This document shows positions 36,364 through 44,868 of a DNA stretch of 64,000 nt, one piece after another; positions within the stretch are counted from its first letter, which is position 1, and every line of letters starts with the position of its first letter. The DNA is taken from NCBI GenBank assembly GCA_039816045.1, contig JBCBYB010000014.1:48583-112582 (forward strand), given 5' to 3'. The stretch is from Thermohalobaculum sp039816045. Its GTDB lineage: Bacteria > Pseudomonadota > Alphaproteobacteria > Rhodobacterales > Rhodobacteraceae. The notes under the pieces were generated by a model. The model worked only from the letters and a program-made list of their open reading frames with translations, had not been told where the DNA came from and made no database searches. The position numbers and the translations under genes are program-made.

Positions 36364-37170
36364 ATGATCCGTCCTCTCATCGCCCTTGCCTTGGCGCTGC
36401 TCCCGGTCACCGCAGCGACCGAGGAGCCTTTCATCATTGTTCAGTCGACGACCTCCACCGAGAACTCCGGGCTCTTCGACCAGATCTTGCCGCAGTTTGA
36501 GCAGGACAGCGGGATCGATGTCCGCGTGGTCGCCGTCGGCACGGGTCAGGCGATCCGCAATGCGATGAACGGGGACGGCGATGTGCTGTTCGTCCACTCC
36601 AAAGACGCCGAGGAGCAGTTCGTCGCCGATGGTCACGGAGTTTCGCGTGCTGACGTGATGTACAACGACTTCGTCATCGTCGGGCCGGAGGGAGATCCCG
36701 CGGGCATCTCGAGCCTCCGCAATGCCGCCACCGCGTTTGCCCGGATCGCCCAGGCCGAGTGGGCCTTTGTCTCGCGCGGGGACGACAGCGGGACCCACAA
36801 AGCGGAGATGCGCCTCTGGGCACAGACCGGGATCGACGTCGCCGCGGCCTCGGGCAAATGGTACCGCGAGGCGGGTGCCGGCATGGGCGCCACCCTCAAC
36901 ACAGCGATCGGCATGGGCGCCTATGTCCTGACCGACCGAGCGACCTGGATCGCCTTTGGCAACAAGGGCGCACACAGCATCGCGCTGGAAGGCGACCCGC
37001 AGCTCTTCAATCAATACGGGATCATCCTGGTCAATCCGGCAGAGCACCCCGCCGTGAAGGCCGATCTGGCCCAGCGGTTTATCGACTGGATCCTGTCGCC
37101 GAACGGTCAAGCCGCCATCGCGGAGCACATGATCGACGGCCAGCAGCTCTTCTTCCCCAACGCCCAGTGA
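36364..37170 (+). CDS. tupA: Tungstate-binding periplasmic protein (TupA-like)
   Basis: 268 residues with a signal peptide (MIRPLIALALALLPVTAA). The mature protein begins with the TupA hallmark TTSTENSGL (29-37), and later has AVGTGQAIRNAMNGDGDVL, SRGDDSGTHKAE and GAYVLTDRATW, all oxyanion-binding loops of the tungstate-binding subgroup. It captures WO4 in the periplasm. Gene order permease-ATPase-binding protein, then a convergent regulator. The TTST signature favours tungstate over molybdate or sulfate. Confidence 0.92.
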   Translation: MIRPLIALALALLPVTAATEEPFIIVQSTTSTENSGLFDQILPQFEQDSGIDVRVVAVGTGQAIRNAMNGDGDVLFVHSKDAEEQFVADGHGVSRADVMYNDFVIVGPEGDPAGISSLRNAATAFARIAQAEWAFVSRGDDSGTHKAEMRLWAQTGIDVAAASGKWYREAGAGMGATLNTAIGMGAYVLTDRATWIAFGNKGAHSIALEGDPQLFNQYGIILVNPAEHPAVKADLAQRFIDWILSPNGQAAIAEHMIDGQQLFFPNAQ

Positions 37171-37173
37171 CCC

Positions 37174-38067
37174 TTACGGGGAGAGCCACCGGACGGTGCC
37201 GAGCTCCGTCAGATCATACCCCCCGAGCGCGGCGGCTTTGCGCTCAAGAGCTTCGGTGCGGGCAAAACTCAGAAGGATCTGAACGGGTTCGGTGAAATAG
37301 GCACGCCGGTCGATCAGCAGGTCGAAACGCTCCTCCACGAGCGGCAGGAAGCCGAGATGGAACCGCCGCGCCATGGCTTCGAGGCCGAGGGCCGCGTCCG
37401 CCTCTCCCTCCGCGACCGCCGCCGCCGCGTCACTCTCGGTCCGTGCGAGGCTCGCCGCGGGCGTGAGATCCGCCTCGGACATCCCCTCAGCGGCCAGCAA
37501 CCGCTCGAACAAGGTTGTGGTGCCCGCCCCCGGCTGGCGCAGCGCGACCCGACGGCCCCTGAGGTCACCGAGCGCCGCCACCTGGTCACGGCAGTCCTGC
37601 GAGAGCATCACCCCTCGGCTGCGCCGCGCCCAGGCGATGAGGACCGAGGTCCCCGGGGCTCGGGCCTCCACCGTCTCGATGTTCCAGCCTGCCCCGTCGG
37701 GCACATGCAGCCCGCAAAGCGCGGCGCTTCCGTCCACAAACCGCTGAAGGCCATCGAGGCTCCCGTTCAAGAGGCTGGCCAGGCCGCAATCCGACTCGCG
37801 AACCGCCCAGTCGAGCAAAGGATCATGCGACCCCGCCAGCACGTCGGGCCGCACCGGCTCGGACATCATCGGGCGCGTCGCGCCGCCCTCGATCCAGGCT
37901 GTGATCTCCGCCCGCGGGAACAACAGCTTTCCGGTGATCCGGCGGTGCGGGATTTCTCCTGCTGCGGCGAGGTCGTAGACCTTGCGCTCCTTCACGCGCA
38001 GCAGGCTCGCGACCTCCTTCGTCGTCAGATAGGGGGGCACTGCGCTGTCGATTGGGGCCTCGGACAT
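37174..38067 (-). CDS. Excisionase-type HTH regulator with periplasmic-binding-protein-like sensor domain (TupR-like)
   Basis: 297 residues from the ATG at 38067; a poor ribosome site makes the start less certain. Residues about 13-65 form a MerR/excisionase-type DNA-binding domain (YLTTKEVASLLRVKERKVYDL, then GKLLFPRAEITAWIEGG). The rest is a type-2 binding-protein fold (ALRQPGAGTTTLFERLL, GEADAALGLEAMARRF). This architecture is used by molybdate/tungstate-responsive repressors in proteobacteria. Convergent with tupA, stops 3 bp apart. It probably senses tungstate or molybdate and binds upstream of tupB. Confidence 0.88.
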   Translation of the reverse strand: MSEAPIDSAVPPYLTTKEVASLLRVKERKVYDLAAAGEIPHRRITGKLLFPRAEITAWIEGGATRPMMSEPVRPDVLAGSHDPLLDWAVRESDCGLASLLNGSLDGLQRFVDGSAALCGLHVPDGAGWNIETVEARAPGTSVLIAWARRSRGVMLSQDCRDQVAALGDLRGRRVALRQPGAGTTTLFERLLAAEGMSEADLTPAASLARTESDAAAAVAEGEADAALGLEAMARRFHLGFLPLVEERFDLLIDRRAYFTEPVQILLSFARTEALERKAAALGGYDLTELGTVRWLSP

Positions 38068-38169
38068 GGCACGACACGATGGGGCTAATTTCACAGTCGT
38101 GCAAGCCGGGCGATCACGGTCTTGGCACCTTGACATTGTTGGGGAGGGGTTGCCATATCGGGTGCAAGA

Positions 38170-38185
38170 GTTAGCTTCGCCTAAC
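38170..38185. promoter_or_regulatory. Candidate metalloregulator box before the manganese/zinc ABC operon
   Basis: GTTAG (38170-38174) and CTAAC (38181-38185) with a 6-bp spacer, 44 bp before the binding-protein start, in the gap shared with the divergent regulator gene. The TTAG/CTAA half-sites resemble DtxR/MntR-type operators in general form. Short, and by eye only. Confidence 0.35.
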
Positions 38186-38228
38186 AATCGACGCCTCGAC
38201 CACAAACGCGCGCTAGAAGGAGCCAGCG

Positions 38229-39188
38229 ATGCCCCTCTTCCGAGTCTTTGCCAGCTTCGTGATGGCCATGGCGGTCACTTTGCAGATCGGTGTGGCGGTG
38301 GCCGAGGAGCGTCTGGACGTGGTGGCCACGACCGGAATGATCGCCGACGCCGCACGCGAGGTGGGTGGCGAGCGGGTCGAGGTTCGCGCGCTGATGGGAC
38401 CCGGGGTCGACCCGCATGCCTATCGCCAGACCCGGAGCGATATCGTCGCCATGGCCCGCGCCGATCTGGTGTTGTGGCACGGCCTTTATCTTGAGGCGCA
38501 GATGGAGGGCTTTCTGCTGGAGCTCGGTGCCGAACAGCCCGTGGTGGCCGTGGCGGAGACGCTTCCGACCGACCGTCTCATCGGCCATGACGACTATGCC
38601 GACAAGCACGACCCGCATCTCTGGATGGACCCCGATCTCTGGGCGGAGGTCGTGGTGGCGGTTCGCGACGCCCTGATCGCTGTCGATCCGTCGGGCGAAG
38701 CCATCTACGAGGCCAATGCGGCGGCGCATCTCGCAGAACTCGCGGCGCTGTCGGACTACACCTCCCGCGTGCTCGCCTCGGTCCCGGCCTCCGCCCGGGT
38801 GCTGCTGACGGCGCATGACGCGTTCAACTATTTCGGGGCGGCGTATGGTTTCGAGGTCATGGGCATCCAGGGGATCTCGACCGAGAGCGAAGCCGGCCTC
38901 CAGCGCATCGCAACGCTCGTTGACATGCTCGTTGAGCGCGAGATCGGCGCCGTCTTTGTCGAGAGCTCGGTCTCGGACCGCAACATCCGCGCGCTGATCG
39001 AGGGCGCGGCGGCACAGGGCCACACGGTCGTAATCGGAGGCGAGCTGTTCTCCGATGCGATGGGGGAGCCTGGAACCTACGAAGGCACTTATGTCGGGAT
39101 GATCGACCATAACGCGACCGTGATTTCCCGTGCGCTCGGGGGCGAGACCCCTGCCCGAGGGATGGCCGACCGCCTAACACTGAATTGA
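38229..39188 (+). CDS. Metal (Mn/Zn/Fe) ABC transporter substrate-binding protein, TroA/SitA type
   Basis: 319 residues with a signal peptide (FASFVMAMAVTLQIGVAVA). Metal ligands fit the cluster A-I family: H63 in GVDPHAYR, H130 in DPHLWMDP, glutamate in FVESSVSD and aspartate in GGELFSDAMG. The absence of a His-rich loop argues for Mn/Fe rather than Zn. AGAAGGAG stands before the ATG. First gene of a four-gene operon (binding protein, ATPase, permease with DtxR-like tail, second permease), a TroABCD/MntABCD arrangement. Confidence 0.92.
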   Translation: MPLFRVFASFVMAMAVTLQIGVAVAEERLDVVATTGMIADAAREVGGERVEVRALMGPGVDPHAYRQTRSDIVAMARADLVLWHGLYLEAQMEGFLLELGAEQPVVAVAETLPTDRLIGHDDYADKHDPHLWMDPDLWAEVVVAVRDALIAVDPSGEAIYEANAAAHLAELAALSDYTSRVLASVPASARVLLTAHDAFNYFGAAYGFEVMGIQGISTESEAGLQRIATLVDMLVEREIGAVFVESSVSDRNIRALIEGAAAQGHTVVIGGELFSDAMGEPGTYEGTYVGMIDHNATVISRALGGETPARGMADRLTLN

Positions 39189-39199
39189 GGGAGGCCAGA

Positions 39200-40003
39200 A
39201 TGGCGCCTGTAACGCTCGCCGCCAACAATGGCGAGGCCACGGCCTCAGCGCCCGAGGAGAGCGCTCTGACGATCCGCGGGATGACGGTCTCCTATGGTGA
39301 GAAACCAGCGGTCTTTTCCGTCGATGCGGCCTTCCCGGCAGCGACGATGACTGCGATCATCGGACCGAACGGAGCGGGAAAATCCACCCTGCTCAAGGCG
39401 GCGCTCGGCGTGATCCCGCGGCTCTCGGGCGAGATTGCCGTCTTCGGGCGCCCGCTCGCGGAGGCCCGTGACCGCATCGCCTATGTCCCCCAACGCGCCA
39501 GCGTGGACTGGGCTTTCCCGACCACGGTCATGGATGTGGTTCAGATGGGCCTTTACCGGCGCGTCGGCCTGCTCGGGCGGATCACCGGGCACCATGCGAA
39601 AGCGGCCCGTGACGGTCTCGAGCGGGTTGGCATGGCAGGGTTCGCAGACCGGCAGATCGGGCACCTCTCCGGCGGCCAGCAACAGCGGGTGTTCCTCGCC
39701 CGGGCCCTGGCGCAGAATGCCGATCTCTATCTCCTCGACGAGCCGTTTGCCGGGGTCGACGCCGCCACCGAACGCGCGATCATCGAGGTGCTGAAGGCCC
39801 TCCGCGCAGAAGGAAAGACCGTTGTCTGCGTGCACCACGACCTGGCGACCGTGCCTGAGTATTTCGACCGGGTGCTGATGCTCAATGTGCGCAAGATCGC
39901 GGAGGGCCCGGTGACTGAGGCCTTCACGACTGAGACGCTCTACACCACCTATGGCGGCAAGCTCGCCACCGCTCAGATCGACCAGCTCGCAGTTGCCGGC
40001 TGA
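39200..40003 (+). CDS. Metal ABC transporter ATP-binding protein
   Basis: 267 residues from the ATG at 39200, with GAGGGAGG 5 bases upstream; an upstream TTG overlapping the previous stop is less likely. Walker A IIGPNGAGKSTLL, YVPQRASVDWAFPTTV (typical of Mn/Zn ABC ATPases), signature HLSGGQQQRVFLARAL, Walker B DLYLLDEPFAGVD, H-loop VHHDLATVPEYF. Powers the two permeases encoded immediately downstream. Confidence 0.94.
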   Translation: MAPVTLAANNGEATASAPEESALTIRGMTVSYGEKPAVFSVDAAFPAATMTAIIGPNGAGKSTLLKAALGVIPRLSGEIAVFGRPLAEARDRIAYVPQRASVDWAFPTTVMDVVQMGLYRRVGLLGRITGHHAKAARDGLERVGMAGFADRQIGHLSGGQQQRVFLARALAQNADLYLLDEPFAGVDAATERAIIEVLKALRAEGKTVVCVHHDLATVPEYFDRVLMLNVRKIAEGPVTEAFTTETLYTTYGGKLATAQIDQLAVAG

Positions 40004-40006
40004 GCC

Positions 40007-41221
40007 ATGGCCGCGCTGCTCGACGCCTTGCTCCTCGGCGCGGGGTACAATGCGGCGCTGGTCACCGTAGGCGCCGCTCTACTCGGGTTCGCGGCGGGCG
40101 CGTCCGGCAGCTTCCTGTTCATGCGCAAGCGCGCGCTCATCTCCGATGCGGTGGCCCATGCGACATTGCCTGGCGTTGGGCTCGCTTTCCTCGCGATGGT
40201 GGCCCTCGGGGGCGATGGACGGAACCTCCTCGGACTGCTCGCCGGGTCCGCGGTCACGGCAGGTCTCGGTTTGCTCGCGGTCGAGTGGATGGCCAGGCGG
40301 ACCCGTCTCTCCGAGGATGCGGCGATCGGCGCCGTGCTCTCGGTCGTCTTCGGCATTGGGATCGTGCTGCTCACCGTCATCCAATCGCTCTCCGCAGGCC
40401 GGCAGGCGGGGCTGGAGGATTTCCTCCTCGGCTCCACGGCGGGCATGCTGTTCCAAGACGCCGTTGTCATCGCTGTCGGCGGAGGGCTCGCGGTGCTGGC
40501 GACATGGGCACTCCGTCGGCCGATGACGGTGGTCGCCTTCGATCCAGCCTTCGCTGCCGCTGCCGGCTATGACGTCCGCCGGATCGACCTCGCGATGATG
40601 GGTCTCGTGATGGCCGTGACGGTGATCGGGCTCAAGGTGGTCGGCCTCGTGCTGATCGTCGCCCTCCTGATCATTCCGGCCGTGACGGCGCGTTTCTGGA
40701 CCGAGCGCAGCGGCCACCTGATCTGGATCGCAGGCGGTGTGGGTTGTCTGTCGGGGTATCTGGGGGCCACGATCTCGGCCACCGCGCCTGCCCTCCCAAC
40801 GGGGCCGATCGTCGTGCTGGTTGCAGCGACGCTCTTTACGCTCTCGTTGCTCTTTGCCCCGGCGCGCGGCATCGCCGCCGCCCTCTGGCGCCATCGCCAG
40901 TTCCAGCGCCTGGTCCACCGCCGCCAGGGCCTCCTTGCCCTCGCGCGGGCCGAGCCGATCCACGACCGCCTGACGCTCCGGGTGCTGGTGGGCGAGGGGC
41001 TGATCCGCCCCGATGGTGTTGCCACCGAGACCGGACGCGCCCAAGCAGCGAAGATCGCCCGGGACGAGCACCGCTGGGAGGTTGCGCGCGAGATCCACCA
41101 GGATGCGGGTCTGACCGGGCGCTATGACGGGCTGACCCCGATCGAGACGGTCTTCACCCCCGATGAGATCGCCGCCTTCGATGCCCGCATCGGTGGCCCT
41201 CGACCGGTCGAGGGCGCGTGA
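40007..41221 (+). CDS. Metal ABC transporter permease fused to a DtxR-like C-terminal domain
   Basis: 404 residues. The first about 290 are a TroC/ZnuB-type permease with eight or more helices (RKRALISDAVAHATLPG, LEDFLLGSTAGMLF, VVGLVLIVALLIIPAVTARFW). The last about 110 are soluble and resemble the DtxR/MntR fold: LTLRVLVGEGLIR, then ETGRAQAAKIARDEHRWEVAREIHQD, with the TxxGxxxAxxxxRxHRxWE pattern of iron-dependent repressors. The recognition helix looks poor, so the domain may sense metal or bind protein rather than DNA. Starts 3 bp after the ATPase stop. Confidence 0.9.
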   Translation: MAALLDALLLGAGYNAALVTVGAALLGFAAGASGSFLFMRKRALISDAVAHATLPGVGLAFLAMVALGGDGRNLLGLLAGSAVTAGLGLLAVEWMARRTRLSEDAAIGAVLSVVFGIGIVLLTVIQSLSAGRQAGLEDFLLGSTAGMLFQDAVVIAVGGGLAVLATWALRRPMTVVAFDPAFAAAAGYDVRRIDLAMMGLVMAVTVIGLKVVGLVLIVALLIIPAVTARFWTERSGHLIWIAGGVGCLSGYLGATISATAPALPTGPIVVLVAATLFTLSLLFAPARGIAAALWRHRQFQRLVHRRQGLLALARAEPIHDRLTLRVLVGEGLIRPDGVATETGRAQAAKIARDEHRWEVAREIHQDAGLTGRYDGLTPIETVFTPDEIAAFDARIGGPRPVEGA

Positions 41222-42141
41222 TGGGTGCCGAGTTCGTCCAATTCTCCCTGACGCCGATCCTGATCGGAACGCTTTCGGCGATTGCCTGCGCCTTGCCGGG
41301 GAACTTCCTGCTGCTCCGGCGCCAGGCGCTCATCGGGGATGCGATCAGCCACGTGGTTCTGCCCGGGATCGTGGTGGCCTTTCTGGTGACAGGGTCGGTT
41401 GCCGCACTGCCGATGATGGCCGGGGCCGCATTGGCGGCCGTGATCGCTGTGCTGCTCATCGAGGCCATCAAGCGCCTCGGACACATCGAGCCCGGCGCCG
41501 CCATGGGGGTGACCTTCACCACGCTCTTCGCCGGCGGGGTGCTGCTGCTCGAGCAGTCCGACACCTCGAGCGTGCACCTCGATGTCGAGCATGCGCTCAT
41601 GGGCAATCTCGAAAGCCTGATCTGGTTCAAGGCGGACGGGTGGAGCTCGCTGCTCGACCCGGAGGCGCTTGCTGCCCTGCCAGAGGAACTCCCCCGCATC
41701 GCCCTTGTCTGCACCCTGATCGCCGGGTTGTTGTGGCTGTTCTGGCGCCCGCTCAAGATCGCGACCTTCGATGAGAGCTTCGCCCAGGCTCTCGGGTTGC
41801 CAGTGGCGACGATCGGTTTCGCCCTGGTCGTGACGGCGGCCATTGCGGCGGTCGCGGCGTTCGATGCGGTCGGCTCCATCATCGTGATCGCCATGTTCAT
41901 CTGCCCGCCCGCCGCGGCGCGTCTGGTGACCGACGGGCTCGGGCGCCAAGTCGGCTGGAGCGTTGTCTTCGCCACCCTCTCGGCGGTGCTCGGCTATGTG
42001 CTGGCAGGATACGGGCCACTCTGGCTGGGGTTCGAGAGCTCGGTGAGCGCCGCCGGTATGATCGCCGCCGTCTCGGGCGTCATCTTGGGGCTGGCTTGCG
42101 TTTTTGGGCCTCACCGGCGTGCGATCGGAGCCCGAAGCTGA
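41221..42141 (+). CDS. Metal ABC transporter permease, second subunit
   Basis: 306 residues from the ATG at 41221, which shares its A with the previous stop (TGATG); GAGG lies 7 bases upstream. A GTG three bases earlier is an alternative. TroD/ZnuB-type permease with about eight helices (LLRRQALIGDAISHVVLPG, VGSIIVIAMFICPPAAARLVTDG). It pairs with the preceding permease to form a heterodimeric channel. Last gene of the manganese/zinc-type operon. Confidence 0.92.
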   Translation: MGAEFVQFSLTPILIGTLSAIACALPGNFLLLRRQALIGDAISHVVLPGIVVAFLVTGSVAALPMMAGAALAAVIAVLLIEAIKRLGHIEPGAAMGVTFTTLFAGGVLLLEQSDTSSVHLDVEHALMGNLESLIWFKADGWSSLLDPEALAALPEELPRIALVCTLIAGLLWLFWRPLKIATFDESFAQALGLPVATIGFALVVTAAIAAVAAFDAVGSIIVIAMFICPPAAARLVTDGLGRQVGWSVVFATLSAVLGYVLAGYGPLWLGFESSVSAAGMIAAVSGVILGLACVFGPHRRAIGARS

Positions 42142-42189
42142 CCGACCACGGCTTGCGGCAGGCCGAAAGCGCGGTCATGGTCGCGCGCC

Positions 42190-42251
42190 GACACACTGCC
42201 GCCCAGGAGACCAACGCAATGCGATCGACCCGCCAGAGAGCCGGGGGCTGA
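42190..42251 (+). promoter_or_regulatory. Leader of the BtuC-like operon: B12-box-like sequence and 10-codon leader ORF
   Basis: CCAGGAGACC at about 42202-42212 equals the core of the cobalamin-riboswitch B12 box, but I cannot find the upstream conserved parts in the remaining short gap. The same AGGAG is a good ribosome site for a 10-codon ORF (ATG 42219, stop TGA 42249-42251; MRSTRQRAGG) that ends directly before the permease ATG. Either reading suggests control at the RNA level. Confidence 0.3.
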
Positions 42252-43241
42252 ATGCCCTACCGCCTGCTCATCGCGTTGCTCTCGCTTCTGGTGGCGGGGC
42301 TGTTCGCGGCGTCTCTGCTGGTCGGGCCTGCGGGCCTCGGCGTGGGGGAGAGCCTGGCCGCCCTGCTTGCCGGGGAAGGTGAGGCGGCGGTCCTGGTGAT
42401 GCGCGAGATCCGGCTGCCGCGGGCAATCCTCGGCCTGCTGATCGGGGCGACACTGGGGCTTTCTGGCGCTGCCCTTCAGGGCTATCTGCGCAACCCGCTG
42501 GCGGAGCCTGGGCTCATCGGCGTCTCCCAAGGAGCAGCCCTCGGCGCGGTCGTCGCCATCCACACCGGCCTCTCGGCGAGCTTCGCGCTGGCGCTGCCGC
42601 TGCTTGCTCTCGTCGGGGCCCTGGCCGCCGTGCTGATCGTCATGGCGCTCGCCGGCGAGCAGGGCGGCTCGATCACCCTCATCCTCGGTGGGATAGCCGT
42701 CTCGTCACTCGCCGGAGCGCTCACATCCCTGGCGCTCAACCTCTCCCCCAATCCCTTCGCCGCGGTTGAGATCGTGTTCTGGCTGCTCGGCTCGTTGGCG
42801 GACCGCTCGATGACCCATGTCTGGCTGGCGCTGCCCCTGATCCTGGTCGGATGGGTCCTGCTCGCGGGGCTGGGGCGCGGGCTCGATGCACTGACGCTTG
42901 GCGAGGACGCAGCCGCGAGCCTCGGCGTGCGTCTCGACCGTTTGCGCTTGGCGGCCGTCTTTGGCACTGCGAGCAGCGTTGGCGCAGCGACCGCCGTGGC
43001 GGGGGCGATCGGCTTCGTCGGCTTGGTTGTGCCACACCTCTTGCGTCCGCTGGTCGGAGGCAGGCCGTCGCGGCTGCTCCTCGCCTCCGCCCTCGGCGGC
43101 GCGGCGACGCTGCTGGCGGCGGACGTGGCGGTGCGCCTCATCGCCCCGGGCCAAGACCTGAAGCTCGGGGTGATCACGGCGCTCATCGGAGCCCCCTTCT
43201 TCCTGTGGCTGATCTGGCGGACCCGGAGGCAACTGGTATGA
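42252..43241 (+). CDS. FecCD/BtuC-family ABC transporter permease
   Basis: 329 residues, about ten transmembrane helices. Typical motifs: REIRLPRAILGLLIGATLGLSGAALQGYLRNPLAEPGLIGVSQGA, a long conserved block near residues 50-95, and GAIGFVGLVVPHLLRPLVGG. The channel half of a cobalamin, cobamide or iron-siderophore importer. The stop overlaps the ATPase start (ATGA). No TonB-dependent receptor is nearby to name the ligand. I favour corrinoid because the binding protein resembles BtuF. Confidence 0.92.
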   Translation: MPYRLLIALLSLLVAGLFAASLLVGPAGLGVGESLAALLAGEGEAAVLVMREIRLPRAILGLLIGATLGLSGAALQGYLRNPLAEPGLIGVSQGAALGAVVAIHTGLSASFALALPLLALVGALAAVLIVMALAGEQGGSITLILGGIAVSSLAGALTSLALNLSPNPFAAVEIVFWLLGSLADRSMTHVWLALPLILVGWVLLAGLGRGLDALTLGEDAAASLGVRLDRLRLAAVFGTASSVGAATAVAGAIGFVGLVVPHLLRPLVGGRPSRLLLASALGGAATLLAADVAVRLIAPGQDLKLGVITALIGAPFFLWLIWRTRRQLV

Positions 43242-43999
43242 GCCTCCTTCGTCTTGACGGCATCCGCGTAATGTTGGGGGGACAGCAGGTGCTCGACGGG
43301 ATCGATCTTCGCGTCGAGGCCGGCGAATGCATCGGCCTCATCGGCCCGAACGGCGCCGGTAAGTCGACCCTATTGCGCGCGGCCCTCGGCCTCCTGCGCT
43401 GTGAGGGGGCAAGCTCGCTCCACGGGCTCCCGCCGGTCGAGCGGGCGCTGTCCGCCGCCTGGCTTCCGCAACAGCGCGAGATCGCCTGGGCCGTGACGGT
43501 GGAGACGCTGGTGCGCCTCGGCCGCGCCCCCCATCGGAGCCGCGGCGCATGGGGTCCGGCGGATACGGCGGCGGTTGAGGCTGCGATGACCGCCGCGGAT
43601 GTTGCGCAGTTCCGCGACCGCACCGCCCATGCCCTCTCCGGTGGCGAACAGGCGCGGGTGCTCTTGGCACGGGCCCTCGCCCAGGAGACGGCGCTGCTGT
43701 TGGCGGATGAGCCGGTCGCCGCCCTCGATCCCGCGCACCAGATCGCGACCATGCAAACCTTCGCCCGTCTCGCAGAGGAAGGCCGGGCGGTGGTCACAGC
43801 GCTCCATGATATCGCCCTGGCCGCCCGGTGGTGCACCCGTCTGGTCCTGCTGAGCGCGGGCAAGGTGGTGGCCGACGGTCCGCCCCAGCAGGTGCTGAGC
43901 CCCGAGCGGCTCCGAGAGGTCTACGGTGTCGAGGCGCTCGTCGAGGACCGAGACGGTCTGATGATCGTGCAACCGCTCTCGCTGGCGACGGGTGGATAG
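43238..43999 (+). CDS. ABC transporter ATP-binding protein (BtuD/FecE-like)
   Basis: 253 residues from the ATG at 43238, overlapping the permease stop. Walker A LIGPNGAGKSTLL, AAWLPQQREIAWAVTVETLV (BtuD/FecE type), signature ALSGGEQARVLLARALAQE, Walker B ALLLADEPVAALDP, H-loop ALHDIALAARWC. The stop TAG abuts the next gene's ATG. Energises import with the permease and the periplasmic protein. Confidence 0.93.
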   Translation: MSLLRLDGIRVMLGGQQVLDGIDLRVEAGECIGLIGPNGAGKSTLLRAALGLLRCEGASSLHGLPPVERALSAAWLPQQREIAWAVTVETLVRLGRAPHRSRGAWGPADTAAVEAAMTAADVAQFRDRTAHALSGGEQARVLLARALAQETALLLADEPVAALDPAHQIATMQTFARLAEEGRAVVTALHDIALAARWCTRLVLLSAGKVVADGPPQQVLSPERLREVYGVEALVEDRDGLMIVQPLSLATGG

Positions 44000-44824
44000 A
44001 TGCGCCTCGTTCTGCTCGCCTTTCTGATCGGACTGGCCGGGGCTGCGGGGGCCGAGCGCCCTGCGCGCGTCGTCTCGATGAACCTCTGCACCGATCAGCT
44101 GGCCCTCATGCTGGCAGAGCCCGGGCAGATGATCTCGGTCTCGGACTGGGGCGCGCGGCCGAGCGCCTCCAACCTGCCCGACGAGGCGGCCGCCCTGCTG
44201 CTCAACCATGGCTCGGCCGAGCAGATCTTCCTCATGCGCCCCGATCTGGTGCTGGCCGGCACCTTCACCAGCCAAGCCTCGGTCGCAATGCTTCGGCGGC
44301 TCGGGATCCGCGTGGAGGTCTTCGGCGCCGCGCAGAGTTTTGCCGAGGTGAGTGCCCATATCCACCGGATCGGCGGCCTTCTGGGGCGAGAGGAGGCAGC
44401 CACAGCCCTCGACCGGGAATTCCAGGAAGGACTCTCGGCATTGGCGGACCGGATCGCCGCCCATCCTCGCGCCCGGGCGGCCTATCACTACCCCAACAAC
44501 TACACCTCCGGCGCCGGCACTCTGGCCCATGAGGTGTTGGACCGGGCGGGCCTCGACAACGTGGCGGCGAGCGAGTTGGGCCTCACCGCAACCGCCGTGC
44601 TGGGGCTCGAGCAGCTGGTGATGCTGGATCCGTTCCTGATCCGGACCGAGACGCTTTCCGGCGCGACCGAGGGCCGCGCTTATGAAGGCGCCGCACACCC
44701 GGCACTCGCGGCGCTCATCGCCCGCGGCGGCGGCACCACGATCCCGGAACGATGGCAAGTCTGCGGCACGCCTTTTCTGCTGCGCGCGGTTGCCGCCCTG
44801 ATCGACGCGCGCCTCGCCGAGTGA
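44000..44824 (+). CDS. Periplasmic binding protein, BtuF-like (corrinoid or siderophore)
   Basis: 274 residues with a short signal peptide (MRLVLLAFLIGLAGAAGA). The mature start RVVSMNLCTDQLALML and a two-lobed helical-backbone layout are typical of class III binding proteins for vitamin B12 or iron chelates. It completes the permease-ATPase-binding protein operon. A single cysteine, in NLCTDQ, is conserved in this subgroup as far as I recall. Ligand assignment is inference. Confidence 0.85.
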   Translation: MRLVLLAFLIGLAGAAGAERPARVVSMNLCTDQLALMLAEPGQMISVSDWGARPSASNLPDEAAALLLNHGSAEQIFLMRPDLVLAGTFTSQASVAMLRRLGIRVEVFGAAQSFAEVSAHIHRIGGLLGREEAATALDREFQEGLSALADRIAAHPRARAAYHYPNNYTSGAGTLAHEVLDRAGLDNVAASELGLTATAVLGLEQLVMLDPFLIRTETLSGATEGRAYEGAAHPALAALIARGGGTTIPERWQVCGTPFLLRAVAALIDARLAE

Positions 44825-44835
44825 CCGAACAAAGC

Positions 44836-44868
44836 GGCCCGCCCCAGACGCACCGGGACGGGCCCTTC
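44836..44868. terminator. Hairpin between convergent btuF-like and slipin genes
   Basis: GGCCCG (44836-44841) pairs with CGGGCC (44859-44864), extended inward by CCC/GGG with a one-base bulge, and followed by CTTCTC. It fills the 44-bp gap between converging genes and could end transcription both ways. The U-tract is weak. Confidence 0.45.
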
